Shown here in pieces: positions 1 through 10,055 of a stretch of DNA of 64,000 nt. How positions within the stretch are numbered: position 1 is the first letter of the stretch; every line of letters starts with the position of its first letter. The translations under genes and the position numbers were made by a program. This stretch comes from Novosphingobium acidiphilum DSM 19966 (GTDB lineage Bacteria; Pseudomonadota; Alphaproteobacteria; Sphingomonadales; Sphingomonadaceae). The stretch is from NCBI RefSeq assembly GCF_000429005.1, contig NZ_AUBA01000004.1, positions 186,001 through 250,000 of the forward strand. Direction: 5' to 3'. Under the pieces are notes generated by a model. That model was not told the origin of the DNA. It made no database searches and worked only from the letters and a program-made list of their open reading frames with translations.

Positions 1-1405
1 TCAGCAGGACCACATAATCGCCCGAACGCGGCGCATAGAACGATGCACGCGCACGCTGGATCAGGCTCCAGGTCTCGGGCGATCCGGTCGGCATGGGCGT
101 CTCGGCAAGCTCTGCATGGGTGAACACCGCGGCCACCTGCGGCTGCGCCAGCAGATCCGCGCGCGCGGCGGCCACCACCGCGCTCTTTTGCTCAGGCGTC
201 AGATCGCTGCGCACCCAGACATCGCCCGAGGGCCCTTCGGCCAGCAACAGGCCTTTGGGATCAAGGCCCAGCTTTGCACCGACGCGTTCGCCAACCGCCT
301 TTGGCAACAGCGCCGCATCGGCGCGCGCGGCCTGGGGCAGCGCCTGTTCGCGCAGCCGTTCTGGCATGTCAAAGCCGCCATGATCGGCGGTCAGCACCAC
401 CGCATAATCGATCCCGCGCGCATCGAGCGCGGCGAAGAAATCGCCCAGCACGGCATCGAGCTGATGCACCTGGATGCACATTTCGGCGCCTTGCGTGCCG
501 GTGCCGTGGCCGATGTAGTCGGTTGCCGACAGGCTGATCGCCAGCACATCGGGGGTGGGGCCGCGCCCCAGCCGATCGGCATCGACCACGCGCGTGGCCA
601 GTTCGATCACCGCGCGGTCGAGCCTGGGCGACGCGCGAAACGCGGTGGCATCACCCGCAGCCAGCGCGAAACGCCCGGTGCCCACGGTGACCGTGCCGGC
701 GGTGATGGCGCGATCGTGCACCGCGCAATCGGCCGGCAGGTCAAACCCCGGCGCACCGGCGCTCAGCACGGTTGCGACGGCGGCATTCTGTTCCAGCGCC
801 ACGCGGCCGGGAGTCGCGCCCTCCTGCGTGACAAAGCCCTTGCCCTTCCACCAGTAGACTTCGTCGATGCGATGTCCGCCCATCATCAGCGCGGCCCGGT
901 CCTTGCCCGACACGGCCACGTTGCGGCTGGTCGGCCAGACCGCCTTGATGCGTTCGCCCAGCGTCGGCACCATCAGGTGCCCGACCGAAGCGACATAATC
1001 GCCGGGGCCTGCCGTTTTTGTCTCGTCCTCGGCGCAATAGACCGATTTGGCCGCGCGCGCGACCGACTGGTCGAACCAGTTGTTGGCGATGATCCCGGTA
1101 TGCGCCGGGCGCATGCCGGTCAGGATGGTCGAATGGCCAGGACAGGTTTCGGTGGCGGCGTGTGACTGGTATCCGGCCGGAAACACCGCGCCGTTCAGCA
1201 GCCGGGCAAAGCCACCGGTGACGTGCGAACGATATTGGGCAAACAGATCGGCTGAAAACTGGTCGATCGAAATCGCCACCACCAGCCTGGGCGCGTCGGC
1301 AGCGGGCACCGGCCCTGGTGCCACCGGCCGGCGTGCCAGCGCAGGCGTTGCAAACGGCAGTGTCATACAGGCTGCAAGCAGCATGGCCTTTCGGGCGAAG
1401 GTCAT
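1..1405 (-). CDS. Secreted alkaline phosphatase / nucleotide pyrophosphatase superfamily protein (3' end outside window)
   Basis: Reading leftward from an ATG at 1405, an open frame of 468 codons runs off the window edge. Residues 1-25 form a signal peptide ending in ALA. The core starts with a metal-binding Asp in AISIDQF (about 45-50) and the nucleophile motif ETCPGHST (86-93), followed by LTGM, NNWF and, later, VLTADHGGFD with further metal ligands. This matches Thr-nucleophile alkaline phosphatases of the PafA/Sphingomonas SPAP type, which hydrolyse phosphate mono- or diesters in the periplasm. The C-terminal tail is not visible. The family is clear, the substrate is not. Confidence 0.85.
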   Translation of the reverse strand, partial: MTFARKAMLLAACMTLPFATPALARRPVAPGPVPAADAPRLVVAISIDQFSADLFAQYRSHVTGGFARLLNGAVFPAGYQSHAATETCPGHSTILTGMRPAHTGIIANNWFDQSVARAAKSVYCAEDETKTAGPGDYVASVGHLMVPTLGERIKAVWPTSRNVAVSGKDRAALMMGGHRIDEVYWWKGKGFVTQEGATPGRVALEQNAAVATVLSAGAPGFDLPADCAVHDRAITAGTVTVGTGRFALAAGDATAFRASPRLDRAVIELATRVVDADRLGRGPTPDVLAISLSATDYIGHGTGTQGAEMCIQVHQLDAVLGDFFAALDARGIDYAVVLTADHGGFDMPERLREQALPQAARADAALLPKAVGERVGAKLGLDPKGLLLAEGPSGDVWVRSDLTPEQKSAVVAAARADLLAQPQVAAVFTHAELAETPMPTGSPETWSLIQRARASFYAPRSGDYVVLL

Positions 1406-1545
1406 GTTTGTCGGTGCTCCTTTGCGGGGCAAGCGCTGGACTCGCAGGCCCGCGTTACCTATCTGTGCCGCTGATGGCCTTCCCCGGCGCGCGGTGCAAG
1501 GGGGGCTGCACCATTGTCACAGCCGCAAGAGATCTCCCGCCCATC

Positions 1546-3657
1546 ATGGCCATGGCATTCCCCCTGTTTCGCCGCGTTGCCCTGTGGCTGGTTCCGTTTC
1601 TGGCGCTGGCCGGCACCGAAAATGCCCTGGCCGAAAGCCTGGCACCCGATGCGCCAACGCATATTCATGCAGCACTCGTGCCCGAACGCGCGGGCCAACC
1701 GGGCGAAACGATCACGCTGGCGCTGACCATGCAACCCGCCCGGGACTGGCATGGGTATTGGTCGAACCCCGGCGATGCGGGGCTTGCCCCCACGCTCGAC
1801 TGGACCCTGCCCAAGGGCGCCAGCGCCGGGGCGATGCAGTTTCCGGTGCCGCAGACCTTGCTCGTGGCGGGGCTGATGAACCATGTCTATGCGCATGATT
1901 TCGCGATCCTGATCCCGTTCACCCTGCCGCGCGACGCAAAGCCCGGCGCGGTGCTGCCGATCAAGGCCAAGGCGCAGTGGCTGGCCTGCACATCCACGAT
2001 CTGCGTGCCAGAGGACGCGGTGCTGACCACCACGGTCAACGTGGGCGCGGCAACGAAGCCCGACGCGCGTTTTGCCGACTGGCGCGCGGCTCTGCCCGCG
2101 CCGCTTGACCAGCCGGCCCATTTTGCCGCGACGCAGACCGGCTATCGGCTGGCCATCCCTTTCCCCGCCGGCACCGCGATCACCGATCCGCATGTGTTCC
2201 TGGGCACCGATGGCGTCATCGACTATGCCGCGCCGCAAGCGTTCAGCCGCAGCGGCGATACGCTGATCATCGAACTGGCCAAGTCAAAGACCCCGCTTGG
2301 CGCCACGCCTGCCGCGCTGACCGGCGTGCTGTCGCTGGGCCATGACGCAGCGGGCCGCGATCTGGGCGGCATCAGCTTTGGCGCGCAACCCGGCGCTGTG
2401 CCTGCAGGCGGAGCGCCGCTGGCCGGAACCGCAAAGCCGGCGCCGTTTTCGTGGGCGCTGCTGGGTCTTGCTATCCTGGGCGCGATGGCCGGCGGGCTGG
2501 TGCTCAATGTGATGCCTTGCGTCTTTCCGATCCTCAGCCTCAAGGCGCTGGCACTGGCGCGCGGCAACAGCCACCACGCCCATCTCGAAGCGCTGGCTTA
2601 TACCGCAGGTGTCATGATTGCGTGCCTGGCGTTGGGCGCGGTCATGCTGGCCTTGCGCGCGGCTGGCGGCGAAGTGGGCTGGGCGTTCCAGTTGCAGGAC
2701 CCTGGCGTGGTCGCGGTGCTGTTCCTGCTGGCCATGGCGATCACTGCCAATTTTGCGGGCCTGTATGAACTGCCCGGCCTGTCGATGTCGGGCGGCGCGC
2801 CCGGCAAGGGCGGCCTGTGGGGCGCATTCGGCACGGGCTTGCTGGCCGCATTTGTCGCCACGCCCTGCACCGGGCCATTCATGGCCGCCGCGATGGGGGC
2901 CGCGCTGGTGCTGCCCACGATTGCGGCACTCGCGGTGTTTGGCGCGCTGGGCTTTGGTCTGGCGCTGCCGTTCCTGGCGATCGGCTTTATCCCGCCGCTG
3001 CGTCGTCTGCTGCCGCGCCCGGGCGCCTGGATGGTGTGGTTTCGCCATGCCATGGCGGTGCCGATGGGGCTGACCGTGCTGGCGCTGGGCTGGCTGGCGT
3101 GGCGGCTGGGCGGCACGCATTATGCCGCAGCGGCTGTGGCCTTGGGCGCAGGCGTGCTCGTGCTGCTGGCCTTTGCCGGACGCGGCCAGCATGCCGGGCG
3201 CGCGGTCGGGCGCTGGGTGGTGCCGGGTCTGATCGTGCTGGCTGTGCTGGCGGGGGCAGGTGCGCCGCGCCTGGCCAGCGCCGAACGCCACGACGATGCC
3301 AGTCTGATCGGGGCCAGGCCGTTTACCGAGGCCGCGCTCGATGCCGCGCGCGCCGCGCACAAGCCGGTGTTTGCCTATTTTACCGCCGACTGGTGCCTGT
3401 CGTGCAAGGTCAACGAACATGTCGCAATCGAAACGCAACAGACCGCCGACGCGTTCCGCAAAGCCGGGGTGGTCGTGCTGGTGGGCGACTGGACCCGCCG
3501 CGATCCTGCGATCACACGCTTTTTGACTGGCGCCGGTGCCGCCGGAGTGCCGCTGTATCTGTGGTATCCGGCCGATGGCGACGCGCAGAAACTGCCGCAG
3601 GTGATGACCCCGTCATCGCTTGCAGCGCTTACAACGACTGGCCGTCGTCAACCGTGA
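1546..3657 (+). CDS. dsbD: Thiol:disulfide interchange protein DsbD/ScsB-like
   Basis: A 703-aa inner-membrane protein that passes electrons from cytoplasmic thioredoxin to periplasmic thiol proteins. It has a signal peptide (MAMAFPLFRRV...), a periplasmic N-domain with the cysteine pair CTSTIC, a multi-span CcdA-like core with the two cysteines in NVMPCVFP and VATPCTGP, and a C-terminal thioredoxin-like domain with DWCLSCK. All three redox centres of the family are present, so it should be functional. The start was chosen at the ATG just before the signal peptide; ATG 1552 is an alternative. The 3' end overlaps the convergent SDR gene by 29 bp. Confidence 0.88.
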   Translation: MAMAFPLFRRVALWLVPFLALAGTENALAESLAPDAPTHIHAALVPERAGQPGETITLALTMQPARDWHGYWSNPGDAGLAPTLDWTLPKGASAGAMQFPVPQTLLVAGLMNHVYAHDFAILIPFTLPRDAKPGAVLPIKAKAQWLACTSTICVPEDAVLTTTVNVGAATKPDARFADWRAALPAPLDQPAHFAATQTGYRLAIPFPAGTAITDPHVFLGTDGVIDYAAPQAFSRSGDTLIIELAKSKTPLGATPAALTGVLSLGHDAAGRDLGGISFGAQPGAVPAGGAPLAGTAKPAPFSWALLGLAILGAMAGGLVLNVMPCVFPILSLKALALARGNSHHAHLEALAYTAGVMIACLALGAVMLALRAAGGEVGWAFQLQDPGVVAVLFLLAMAITANFAGLYELPGLSMSGGAPGKGGLWGAFGTGLLAAFVATPCTGPFMAAAMGAALVLPTIAALAVFGALGFGLALPFLAIGFIPPLRRLLPRPGAWMVWFRHAMAVPMGLTVLALGWLAWRLGGTHYAAAAVALGAGVLVLLAFAGRGQHAGRAVGRWVVPGLIVLAVLAGAGAPRLASAERHDDASLIGARPFTEAALDAARAAHKPVFAYFTADWCLSCKVNEHVAIETQQTADAFRKAGVVVLVGDWTRRDPAITRFLTGAGAAGVPLYLWYPADGDAQKLPQVMTPSSLAALTTTGRRQP

Positions 3658-4393
3658 TATGCGCGCCGGTAACGTGGGCCGACGCGTCAGAGGCAAAGAA
3701 CAGCATCGGATCGTTCAACGCCTCGATCGGGGTCAGGCGCTTGCGCGGCCAGGTCTGAACTTGCGCGCGGCCGCCTTCGGTCGCAAACCAGTCGGCATCG
3801 ATCTCGGTCAGGATATAGCCGGGCTGAACGGTGTTTACGTTGATCCCCTGCCGCGCCCATTCGCGCGCCAGCTGGCGACCCAGATGCACCACGGCAGCCT
3901 TGCTTGCGGCATAGGCGCTGTCGCCCTGCCCGGTCATTTCGGCGGTGATCGATCCGGTCAGCACGATCCGGCCCCGACCCGATTGTTTTGACCCCGCGGC
4001 GATCATGCGCCGCGCCGCTTCACGCGCGGTCAGATAGACGGCGGTAAAATTGGTATCGATCACGCGGCGCACCTGATCGACCGCAAGGTCGATTGCGCGC
4101 CCCGCATCGGCCATCCCGGCGTTGGCCAGCACAGTGTCGGGGGTGCCAAAACGGGCCTGCGCAGCATCGAACGCGGCCACGATCGATGCCTCGTCGGTCA
4201 CGTCCATGGCCACGGCCAGCGCGTTTTCGCCGATTTCGTGGGACAGCGCGGCGATCCGGTCCACGCGCCGCGCGCCCAGCACCACTTTGGCCCCGGCCTG
4301 CACAAACAGCCGCGCCAGATGCGCGCCGATACCCGAACTGGCCCCGGTGATCAGGGCGATGCGGCCATCGAGCGAAAAATTCGGGCGGGACAT
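3629..4393 (-). CDS. SDR-family NAD(P)-dependent oxidoreductase
   Basis: 254 aa, a typical length for classical short-chain dehydrogenases. Visible motifs are the cofactor loop TGASSGIG, the NAG motif (LANAGMA), catalytic Ser in TGSITAE and Tyr/Lys in YAASK, and the VQPGYILTEI segment after the active site. It probably interconverts an alcohol and a ketone; FabG-like or acyl-chain substrates are possible, but the sequence does not decide. The start at 4393 has AAGGA spaced correctly. A 14-bp hairpin lies directly upstream of that ribosome-binding site. Confidence 0.85.
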   Translation of the reverse strand: MSRPNFSLDGRIALITGASSGIGAHLARLFVQAGAKVVLGARRVDRIAALSHEIGENALAVAMDVTDEASIVAAFDAAQARFGTPDTVLANAGMADAGRAIDLAVDQVRRVIDTNFTAVYLTAREAARRMIAAGSKQSGRGRIVLTGSITAEMTGQGDSAYAASKAAVVHLGRQLAREWARQGINVNTVQPGYILTEIDADWFATEGGRAQVQTWPRKRLTPIEALNDPMLFFASDASAHVTGAHITVDDGQSL

Positions 4394-4404
4394 CAGGCAT
4401 CCTT

Positions 4405-4444
4405 GTGGCAGAGCGTTTGACCGGGTTGTTAAACGCTCTGCCAC
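4405..4444. terminator. Perfect 14-bp hairpin between the M16 protease gene and the SDR gene
   Basis: GTGGCAGAGCGTTT at 4405-4418 pairs perfectly with 4431-4444 around a 12-nt loop. It lies after the M16 stop and before the SDR ribosome-binding site in the minus-strand direction. It has no following U tract, so it may be a Rho-independent-like attenuator or an mRNA-stabilising stem rather than a classical terminator. Confidence 0.6.
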
Positions 4445-4459
4445 GATTGGCAATGCTGC

Positions 4460-7276
4460 CTACTTTGCCCGCGCCACGATCGTGACAGGGGTTTTATCGG
4501 CGGCAAGCCGCGCAAACAGCGCCTGCACGTCCTCGGCCTTGACCGCGGCCAGCCCCGCGCCGGTATCCAGCACCTGCCCGCGCACACGCGGATCGCGCAG
4601 CACCAGCGGCAACCAGGTCGCCCAGAACGCGTTGCTCTCCATGTCCTTCACCCGGCCTTCGACCAGCGGGCGGCGCGCACGATCAAGCTCGTCCGCAGTC
4701 ACCGCCCTGGCCGCCAGATCCTTGATCTGTGCATCGAGCAGCGTGCGGAATGTCGCGAAATTGGCTTGCGGCGTTTCGAGCACCGCCCCCAGATAGCCCA
4801 GGCCATCCAGCTGCACCGAAGCCACCGCCTCGGTCATCGGCGAATACGTGATCCCCAGCTTTTCCCGCACCGTGTCGATCAGCCGGGCCTGCAACACACC
4901 GGCCGCGACCCGCGCGGTGTAACTGGTCCGGGGATCGGTGAAATAATCGGGCAGCAGGAAATATTCGCCATAATAGGCCTGGTCGGCGCGGCCGCCGTGC
5001 AGCGCCACGTGGGGTTCTGCCGATGGCGCAGGCAATCGGGCGTGCGCGGTCAGCGCGGGGCGCGCGGGCAGAACGGGGCCCGCGGCAAAGGTTGCCTGCA
5101 TCGCGCGGATTGCATCGTCGACGGTGATATCGCCCACCAACGCCACATCGGCGGGGCCTGACAACGCGCTTTTGAGCAGTGCGGGCACGTCCCCCGGCCT
5201 GGTCGCGGCAATATCGGCGGCCGAGGGAATGTCGGAATACCGCGTGTCGCCGCTGGTCAGCAGGCTTTTCGACGCGCGCACGAACACCGCGCCGGCGTTC
5301 GCCTCGACCTGGCCTGCCACCATCGGCCCGACCGCACCCAGCTTGTCGGCAAGCTCGGGCCGGAACCCGGGATCGCGCGCGACTGCGGCCAGCAATTGCA
5401 TTTCGCTGGCAAAATCGGCGGGGCGGGTCTTGCCGCCCAGCATGAACGCGCGCGTATCGGGCTGCATCTCGGCCGCCAGCGTGCGGCCGCCGCTTTGCGC
5501 CCAGCGTTCGATATCGCCCGCCGGCAACTTGCCCGTGCCACCCACCGACAGCAACTGGGTGGCCCACAGCGCATGGACCAGCCCGGCATCGGCGCCGGCG
5601 CGACCATTGCCCAGCGCGACCTTGACCGTGATATGGTCCTTTTCAAAGGCTGTCGGCTTCACCACCAGCCGGCTGCCGTTGGCAAATGTGACCGTGGTTG
5701 TGCCAAGCGCCGCGTCGTCGCGCCGCGATTGCACGACGCCAGGCAGGCCAAAGCTGGTATAAGGCCACACCACCGCGCTGTCCGCCGCGCGCACGGCAAG
5801 TTTGGCCTGGGTATCGGCCGCCAGCGCCGCCTCCAACGCGGGGGCGCCGACCGGCCCGGCCTGCGCCGCGCGGAACAGCACCGGGCCCGATCCCGAAAAC
5901 ATCCGCCCCAATGCAGCGGACAAGTCCGCCGTGGTCAGGCCGGCAAGGATCGGCCTGGCGATGGCCAGGTCCTGCGCGGGGCTGGTGAAGATCTGGTCAT
6001 CGTTGACCGTGGTCACCAGCGCATCGGCAATATCGCCATCCTTGCGCGTGGCCGCGTTGGCAGCCGCCGCTTCCAGCGCGGTCGAAATCTGGGTGACCGC
6101 GCGCTTTACGTCTTCGTTGCCAAGCCCGCCGTCCACCACCCGGCGCTGTTCCTCGACCACGGCTGCCAACGCCGGTTGCCATTTGTCGGGCGCCGCGGCG
6201 ATCTGCAGAAATGTCAGCGACGCCACGCCATACAGCGATGGCATCGCCTGGACTTGCGCCTGCACATAGGGGCTGCCCGGGCGCGCGGCACGATCGGCCA
6301 GGCGATTGTTGAGCACCGTTGCGGCAACCAGTTCGGCCAGCTTTTCGCGGTCATAGCGTTCGGTTTCGGCGCGTGGGTCGGCAGGGCGCTGCCACGACAG
6401 GCTTAGGGTGTCGGGCGCGCCGGCGGCAATGAATTCGCCCACAGGGCGCACAGGATGCGGCACGCCGGGGTTCAGCGTGTCAGCCGGGCCTGCCGGTTTC
6501 CAATCGGCAAAGCGTGCCTTGATCTCGGCCTCGACCTTGGCGACGTCGATATTGCCGACGATGACGATCGTGGCATTGTCGGGGCGATAATTGGCGTTGT
6601 AGAACCGGCGCAGGCGTTCGGATGTCGCGCCCTTGATCGTGTCGATGGTGCCGATCGGCCAGCGATCGGGCAAAGGCGTGCCGGCCAGCGCATTGTTCAG
6701 ATTGGCCTTGATCGCCTGATAGCCGGGGCTGTCGCGCAGCCGTTCTTCCGACAGGATCACGCCACGCTCTGCCTCGACCGCGGCCGGCGCCAATGTCAGG
6801 CCTTCGCCGATTTCGCGAAACAGCGTCAGCCCCGTGTCGAGCGCGCTGGCATCGGCCTTGGGAAAGGTGAACATGTACACGGTTTCGTCTTGCGCGGTGA
6901 ACGCGTTGGTATCGGGGCCAAAGCGCAAGCCCTGGCGTTCCAGCATGCGCACCACTTCGCCATCGGCGATATGCGTGCTGCCGCGGAATGCCATGTGTTC
7001 CAGGTAATGCGCCAGGCCCTGTTCCTCGGTCCGCTCTTTCAACGATCCCGATCCGATGCGCAGGCGCATGGCCACGCCGTCGGCCGGGGTTTCGTTGTGC
7101 ATGATCGCATAGCGCAAACCATTGGGCAGCGTGCCAAAGCGTACCGCAGGGTCGGCCGGGCGATGCAGATAGTCCTGCGCCCAATGGCCGGGCTGTTTGA
7201 CCGGTGCATCATCGGCCAGGGCGGGATTGGCAGAACAGGCAAGCGCCAGCAGGCTGACCGAAAGACACAGTTTCAT
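4460..7276 (-). CDS. Secreted M16-family zinc metallopeptidase (pitrilysin/PqqL-like)
   Basis: 938 aa with a signal peptide (cleavage near PALA-DD). The inverted zinc motif HYLEH at residues 90-94 gives the HxxEH active site, and the distal Glu lies in the following EAERGVILSE segment. The length fits four M16 subdomains: the catalytic domain first, and a later half without HxxEH that should only help fold and bind peptide. The probable role is degradation of oligopeptides in the periplasm. The gene sits downstream of the ABC/permease group on the same strand with a short gap. Confidence 0.88.
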   Translation of the reverse strand: MKLCLSVSLLALACSANPALADDAPVKQPGHWAQDYLHRPADPAVRFGTLPNGLRYAIMHNETPADGVAMRLRIGSGSLKERTEEQGLAHYLEHMAFRGSTHIADGEVVRMLERQGLRFGPDTNAFTAQDETVYMFTFPKADASALDTGLTLFREIGEGLTLAPAAVEAERGVILSEERLRDSPGYQAIKANLNNALAGTPLPDRWPIGTIDTIKGATSERLRRFYNANYRPDNATIVIVGNIDVAKVEAEIKARFADWKPAGPADTLNPGVPHPVRPVGEFIAAGAPDTLSLSWQRPADPRAETERYDREKLAELVAATVLNNRLADRAARPGSPYVQAQVQAMPSLYGVASLTFLQIAAAPDKWQPALAAVVEEQRRVVDGGLGNEDVKRAVTQISTALEAAAANAATRKDGDIADALVTTVNDDQIFTSPAQDLAIARPILAGLTTADLSAALGRMFSGSGPVLFRAAQAGPVGAPALEAALAADTQAKLAVRAADSAVVWPYTSFGLPGVVQSRRDDAALGTTTVTFANGSRLVVKPTAFEKDHITVKVALGNGRAGADAGLVHALWATQLLSVGGTGKLPAGDIERWAQSGGRTLAAEMQPDTRAFMLGGKTRPADFASEMQLLAAVARDPGFRPELADKLGAVGPMVAGQVEANAGAVFVRASKSLLTSGDTRYSDIPSAADIAATRPGDVPALLKSALSGPADVALVGDITVDDAIRAMQATFAAGPVLPARPALTAHARLPAPSAEPHVALHGGRADQAYYGEYFLLPDYFTDPRTSYTARVAAGVLQARLIDTVREKLGITYSPMTEAVASVQLDGLGYLGAVLETPQANFATFRTLLDAQIKDLAARAVTADELDRARRPLVEGRVKDMESNAFWATWLPLVLRDPRVRGQVLDTGAGLAAVKAEDVQALFARLAADKTPVTIVARAK

Positions 7277-7321
7277 GGTTCAGATCCCTTGTTTCGCAAG
7301 ACACACACAGACATCAAACTT

Positions 7322-8770
7322 TCAGGCCGTACGCCACCCTCCGGCAGCCCCCGGCCATGGGCGATAGGGCGCACGGGTGCTCCGCAATTGCCAGCGGCAC
7401 CAGACAAGCGCCATGACCAGCACGATCAACGATACCCCGCTGATCGGAACCAGCGCGGATCGCGCCAGTGCCGGGTCCAACTTCGACATGGCGCCAAATG
7501 CGCCGATCCCGATCAAGGGCAGGCTGATGACCAGCGAATTGGTCAGCACCCGCGCATATGTCGTGGCCCCCAGGTTGCAGGCAAAACCTGTATAGATCAT
7601 GGCCAGGCCATAAAGAACGCTGGCCGCCACCTTCACCGCCCAGATCGGTTCGGCCATGATTTGCGGCCGGATCAGCGCAAATGTTGCCACAAACACCAGC
7701 GCGGCGTTGAACAGCGGGGTCAGCAGGATCAGGCGATCCCCGTGCGGCAGCGACAGCAGCAGCAGGCGCGCGCGAAACAGGTATTGCTGGGTCAGGTTCG
7801 CCAGCAGCGCCGCGGCCATCGCCGGGGTGGCCCAGACCAGCGACGCCATGCCAAAGGTCATGCCCTGCCGCATCCCTTCGCGAAAGGCCGCGTCGTGCGG
7901 ATCAAGTCCGCCGGGGCCAGGCACCAGCCGCGACATACCCAGCGTGATCACCGCGAACCACGCCCACAGCAGCGCCGTGCGCCGTGCCTCGCGCACAAAA
8001 TGCCCCGACCAGCCCGACAGGCGCATGCCAAACACACTTTGTGCAGCATCGCTCAGCCCATCCAGCGTTCCGCCGGACGATTGCTGCTGGTCCAGCCGGG
8101 CCACGCGCAACGCCACCGGCAACAGCACCGCGCACAGGCCAACCGCAAGGATCGCGCCGGTGGGTCCCGCGCCGGGCAGCGCAGCAAACCGGTCGCCGTA
8201 TACGATCATTCCGACAGTGATCAGACCCATCACGCCATACATCAGCCAGTCGCGCGGCTGGCGGCGATCCACCTGCCATTGCGCCACCGCCGTGTCGGGC
8301 CAGTTGCCGAAACAGATCGCCATCGCCGCATAGCCTTGCATCGCCAATCCGCGCAGTGCGAACTGGATCAACCCGCGCCGGGCCACATCGGACTCGCCCA
8401 CAAAGGCCGCCAGCCCGATATCGAGCAGCGTCGATGCCAGCGCCACCAACAGCGGCAATAACGATACCAGCATCCACGCCGCCGCGCGCCGCTCGTGCGC
8501 TGTCGCGGCCAGCATGCGCCAGCCCCTGTTGCACAAGCCCGTCGCGAAATGCAGGTAATAGGCGGTCAGCACAAACCAGATCACGCCAAGACCGTTGGCA
8601 TGCCCGAGTTTGGCCTGGGACGTCAGGCCGATAAACCCGACCAGCGCCAGCCACACCACCATCAGCACAAGGATGGCCGGATTGCCTATCCCGCCGATGC
8701 GCCCCAGCGCCTGCGCCAGACGAAACGCGCGCGGCCATGCGACCGGTGCGGCCCCGATCGCGCGCGTCAT
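7322..8770 (-). CDS. Polytopic membrane protein, ABC-2-like permease partner of the downstream-encoded ATPase
   Basis: 482 aa with roughly ten hydrophobic segments and no soluble domain. The start codon overlaps the stop of the ABC ATPase gene (ATGA), so the two are translated together. By context it should be the membrane half of a YtrA-type ABC exporter. No transporter motif identifies the cargo, and sequence alone does not prove the ABC-2 fold. Confidence 0.7.
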   Translation of the reverse strand: MTRAIGAAPVAWPRAFRLAQALGRIGGIGNPAILVLMVVWLALVGFIGLTSQAKLGHANGLGVIWFVLTAYYLHFATGLCNRGWRMLAATAHERRAAAWMLVSLLPLLVALASTLLDIGLAAFVGESDVARRGLIQFALRGLAMQGYAAMAICFGNWPDTAVAQWQVDRRQPRDWLMYGVMGLITVGMIVYGDRFAALPGAGPTGAILAVGLCAVLLPVALRVARLDQQQSSGGTLDGLSDAAQSVFGMRLSGWSGHFVREARRTALLWAWFAVITLGMSRLVPGPGGLDPHDAAFREGMRQGMTFGMASLVWATPAMAAALLANLTQQYLFRARLLLLSLPHGDRLILLTPLFNAALVFVATFALIRPQIMAEPIWAVKVAASVLYGLAMIYTGFACNLGATTYARVLTNSLVISLPLIGIGAFGAMSKLDPALARSALVPISGVSLIVLVMALVWCRWQLRSTRAPYRPWPGAAGGWRTA

Positions 8771-9651
8771 GCTGCCTCTCCGGTCAGGCCGAGATAGACC
8801 TCTTCCAGGTTCATCGGCACTTGCGCCACCACATCGAGGTCGGACAGCACCTGCACATCGGCCAGATCGACCATCAGCCGCAACCGGTTCGGCTGTCGGC
8901 CCAGCACGCGCGCGGTGGCGGGCAGAACCGGCTCAACACCGGGCAGCGCGATGTCCCATTGTTGATAGCGTTCGACCAGATCGCCGGTGCTGCCGCAGGC
9001 GACGATGCGCCCTTCGCGCATCACCGCAACGCGATCGGCGATGCGTTCCAGTTCGTTCAGCTGGTGCGACGAGATCAGGATGGCGCGGCGCTGGCCAGAG
9101 CTGGCGGGCTGGTCGATATAGCGCAACAGTTCGGTAAACAGGTGATGCCGCCCGGCAACATCGAGGCCGGTGGTCGGTTCATCCAGCAACAGCACATCGG
9201 TCTCGCGCGCCAGCGCCATGATCAATGACAGCCTTGTGCGCGCGCCGAACGACAGTCCGCCGATCTTGTCGCGCCGCGACAGCGCAAACAGATCGAGCAG
9301 CCGGTTGCATTCGTCGGCCTGCCATGCGGGATAAAACCCCGACACATAATCCAGCGCCGCGCCAACCCGCCCGAAGCCGGCAAACGCCAGTTCGGGCGAA
9401 ACATACCCGACCCGCTGCCGCAATGCGACCAGATCGCGCGGCAGGCTCAGCCCGCCCATCACGATCCGGCCGGCCTTGGCCTGGCCCAGGCCATAAACCA
9501 GATCGATCAGCGTGGTCTTGCCCGCCCCGTTCGGCCCGATCAATGCGGTGATCGATCCTTCAGGCAGATCGAGATCGATCGGCCCCAGATCGAACCGGCC
9601 CACCCGATGGGCAAGCCCGCGCACGGACAACACGGATGGATCGTCGGTCAT
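8767..9651 (-). CDS. ABC transporter ATP-binding protein
   Basis: 294 aa. Walker A GPNGAGKTT and Walker B VLLLDEPTTGLD are clear, and the H-loop follows in ISSHQLNE. The signature region reads LSFGART, a degenerate form of LSGGQ seen in several ABC-2 type ATPases. The gene lies between the GntR regulator and the membrane protein with ATGA overlaps on both sides, forming a three-gene operon of the GntR/YtrA type. The substrate is unknown. Confidence 0.88.
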   Translation of the reverse strand: MTDDPSVLSVRGLAHRVGRFDLGPIDLDLPEGSITALIGPNGAGKTTLIDLVYGLGQAKAGRIVMGGLSLPRDLVALRQRVGYVSPELAFAGFGRVGAALDYVSGFYPAWQADECNRLLDLFALSRRDKIGGLSFGARTRLSLIMALARETDVLLLDEPTTGLDVAGRHHLFTELLRYIDQPASSGQRRAILISSHQLNELERIADRVAVMREGRIVACGSTGDLVERYQQWDIALPGVEPVLPATARVLGRQPNRLRLMVDLADVQVLSDLDVVAQVPMNLEEVYLGLTGEAA

Positions 9652-10055
9652 GCTTGGTCCCCTTCCTTGAGCATTGCGCGCAACAGCTGGAACATTTGCG
9701 CTTCGGTCAGGCGCGCACGGCGTGCCGCCACAATGGCTGCGCCCAGCGCCAGCTTGACCTCGGCCAGCGCATCGGCGCCTGCGTGCGCCGCCGCATTCTC
9801 GGCCACGAACGCGCCAATGCCCTGCCGGCTGTAGATCAACCCGGCGCGTTCCAGTTCTTCGTAGGCGCGCTTGATCGTGATCACGCTGACCAGCAGATCG
9901 GCCGCCAGCTTGCGCACCGAAGGCAGCATGTCGCCGGGCGACAGACGCCGTGCGGCAATCTCGCGCGCGACGGCGCTGGCGATCTGTTCGTACAACGGCC
10001 CTTCCGCCGCGCTCGAAATCGGCCCGAACTGCAGGTCTGGCGAATCACTGTTCAT
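9648..10055 (-). CDS. GntR-family regulator, YtrA subfamily
   Basis: 135 aa. It has an N-terminal winged helix (PLYEQIASAVAREIAA..., LPSVRKLAADL, VSVITIKRAYEELERAGLI) and only a short C-terminal dimerisation tail, which is the YtrA layout. It heads the operon with the ABC ATPase and membrane protein and very probably represses it. The ATG lies inside a 19-bp inverted repeat, which suggests autorepression and a very short or absent 5' leader. Confidence 0.87.
   Translation of the reverse strand: MNSDSPDLQFGPISSAAEGPLYEQIASAVAREIAARRLSPGDMLPSVRKLAADLLVSVITIKRAYEELERAGLIYSRQGIGAFVAENAAAHAGADALAEVKLALGAAIVAARRARLTEAQMFQLLRAMLKEGDQA

Noticed and set aside
6455..8461. 668-codon frame antisense to the M16 and permease genes
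   Set aside because: Arg/His/Gln-rich composition typical of antisense frames in GC-rich DNA; it crosses two well-supported genes.
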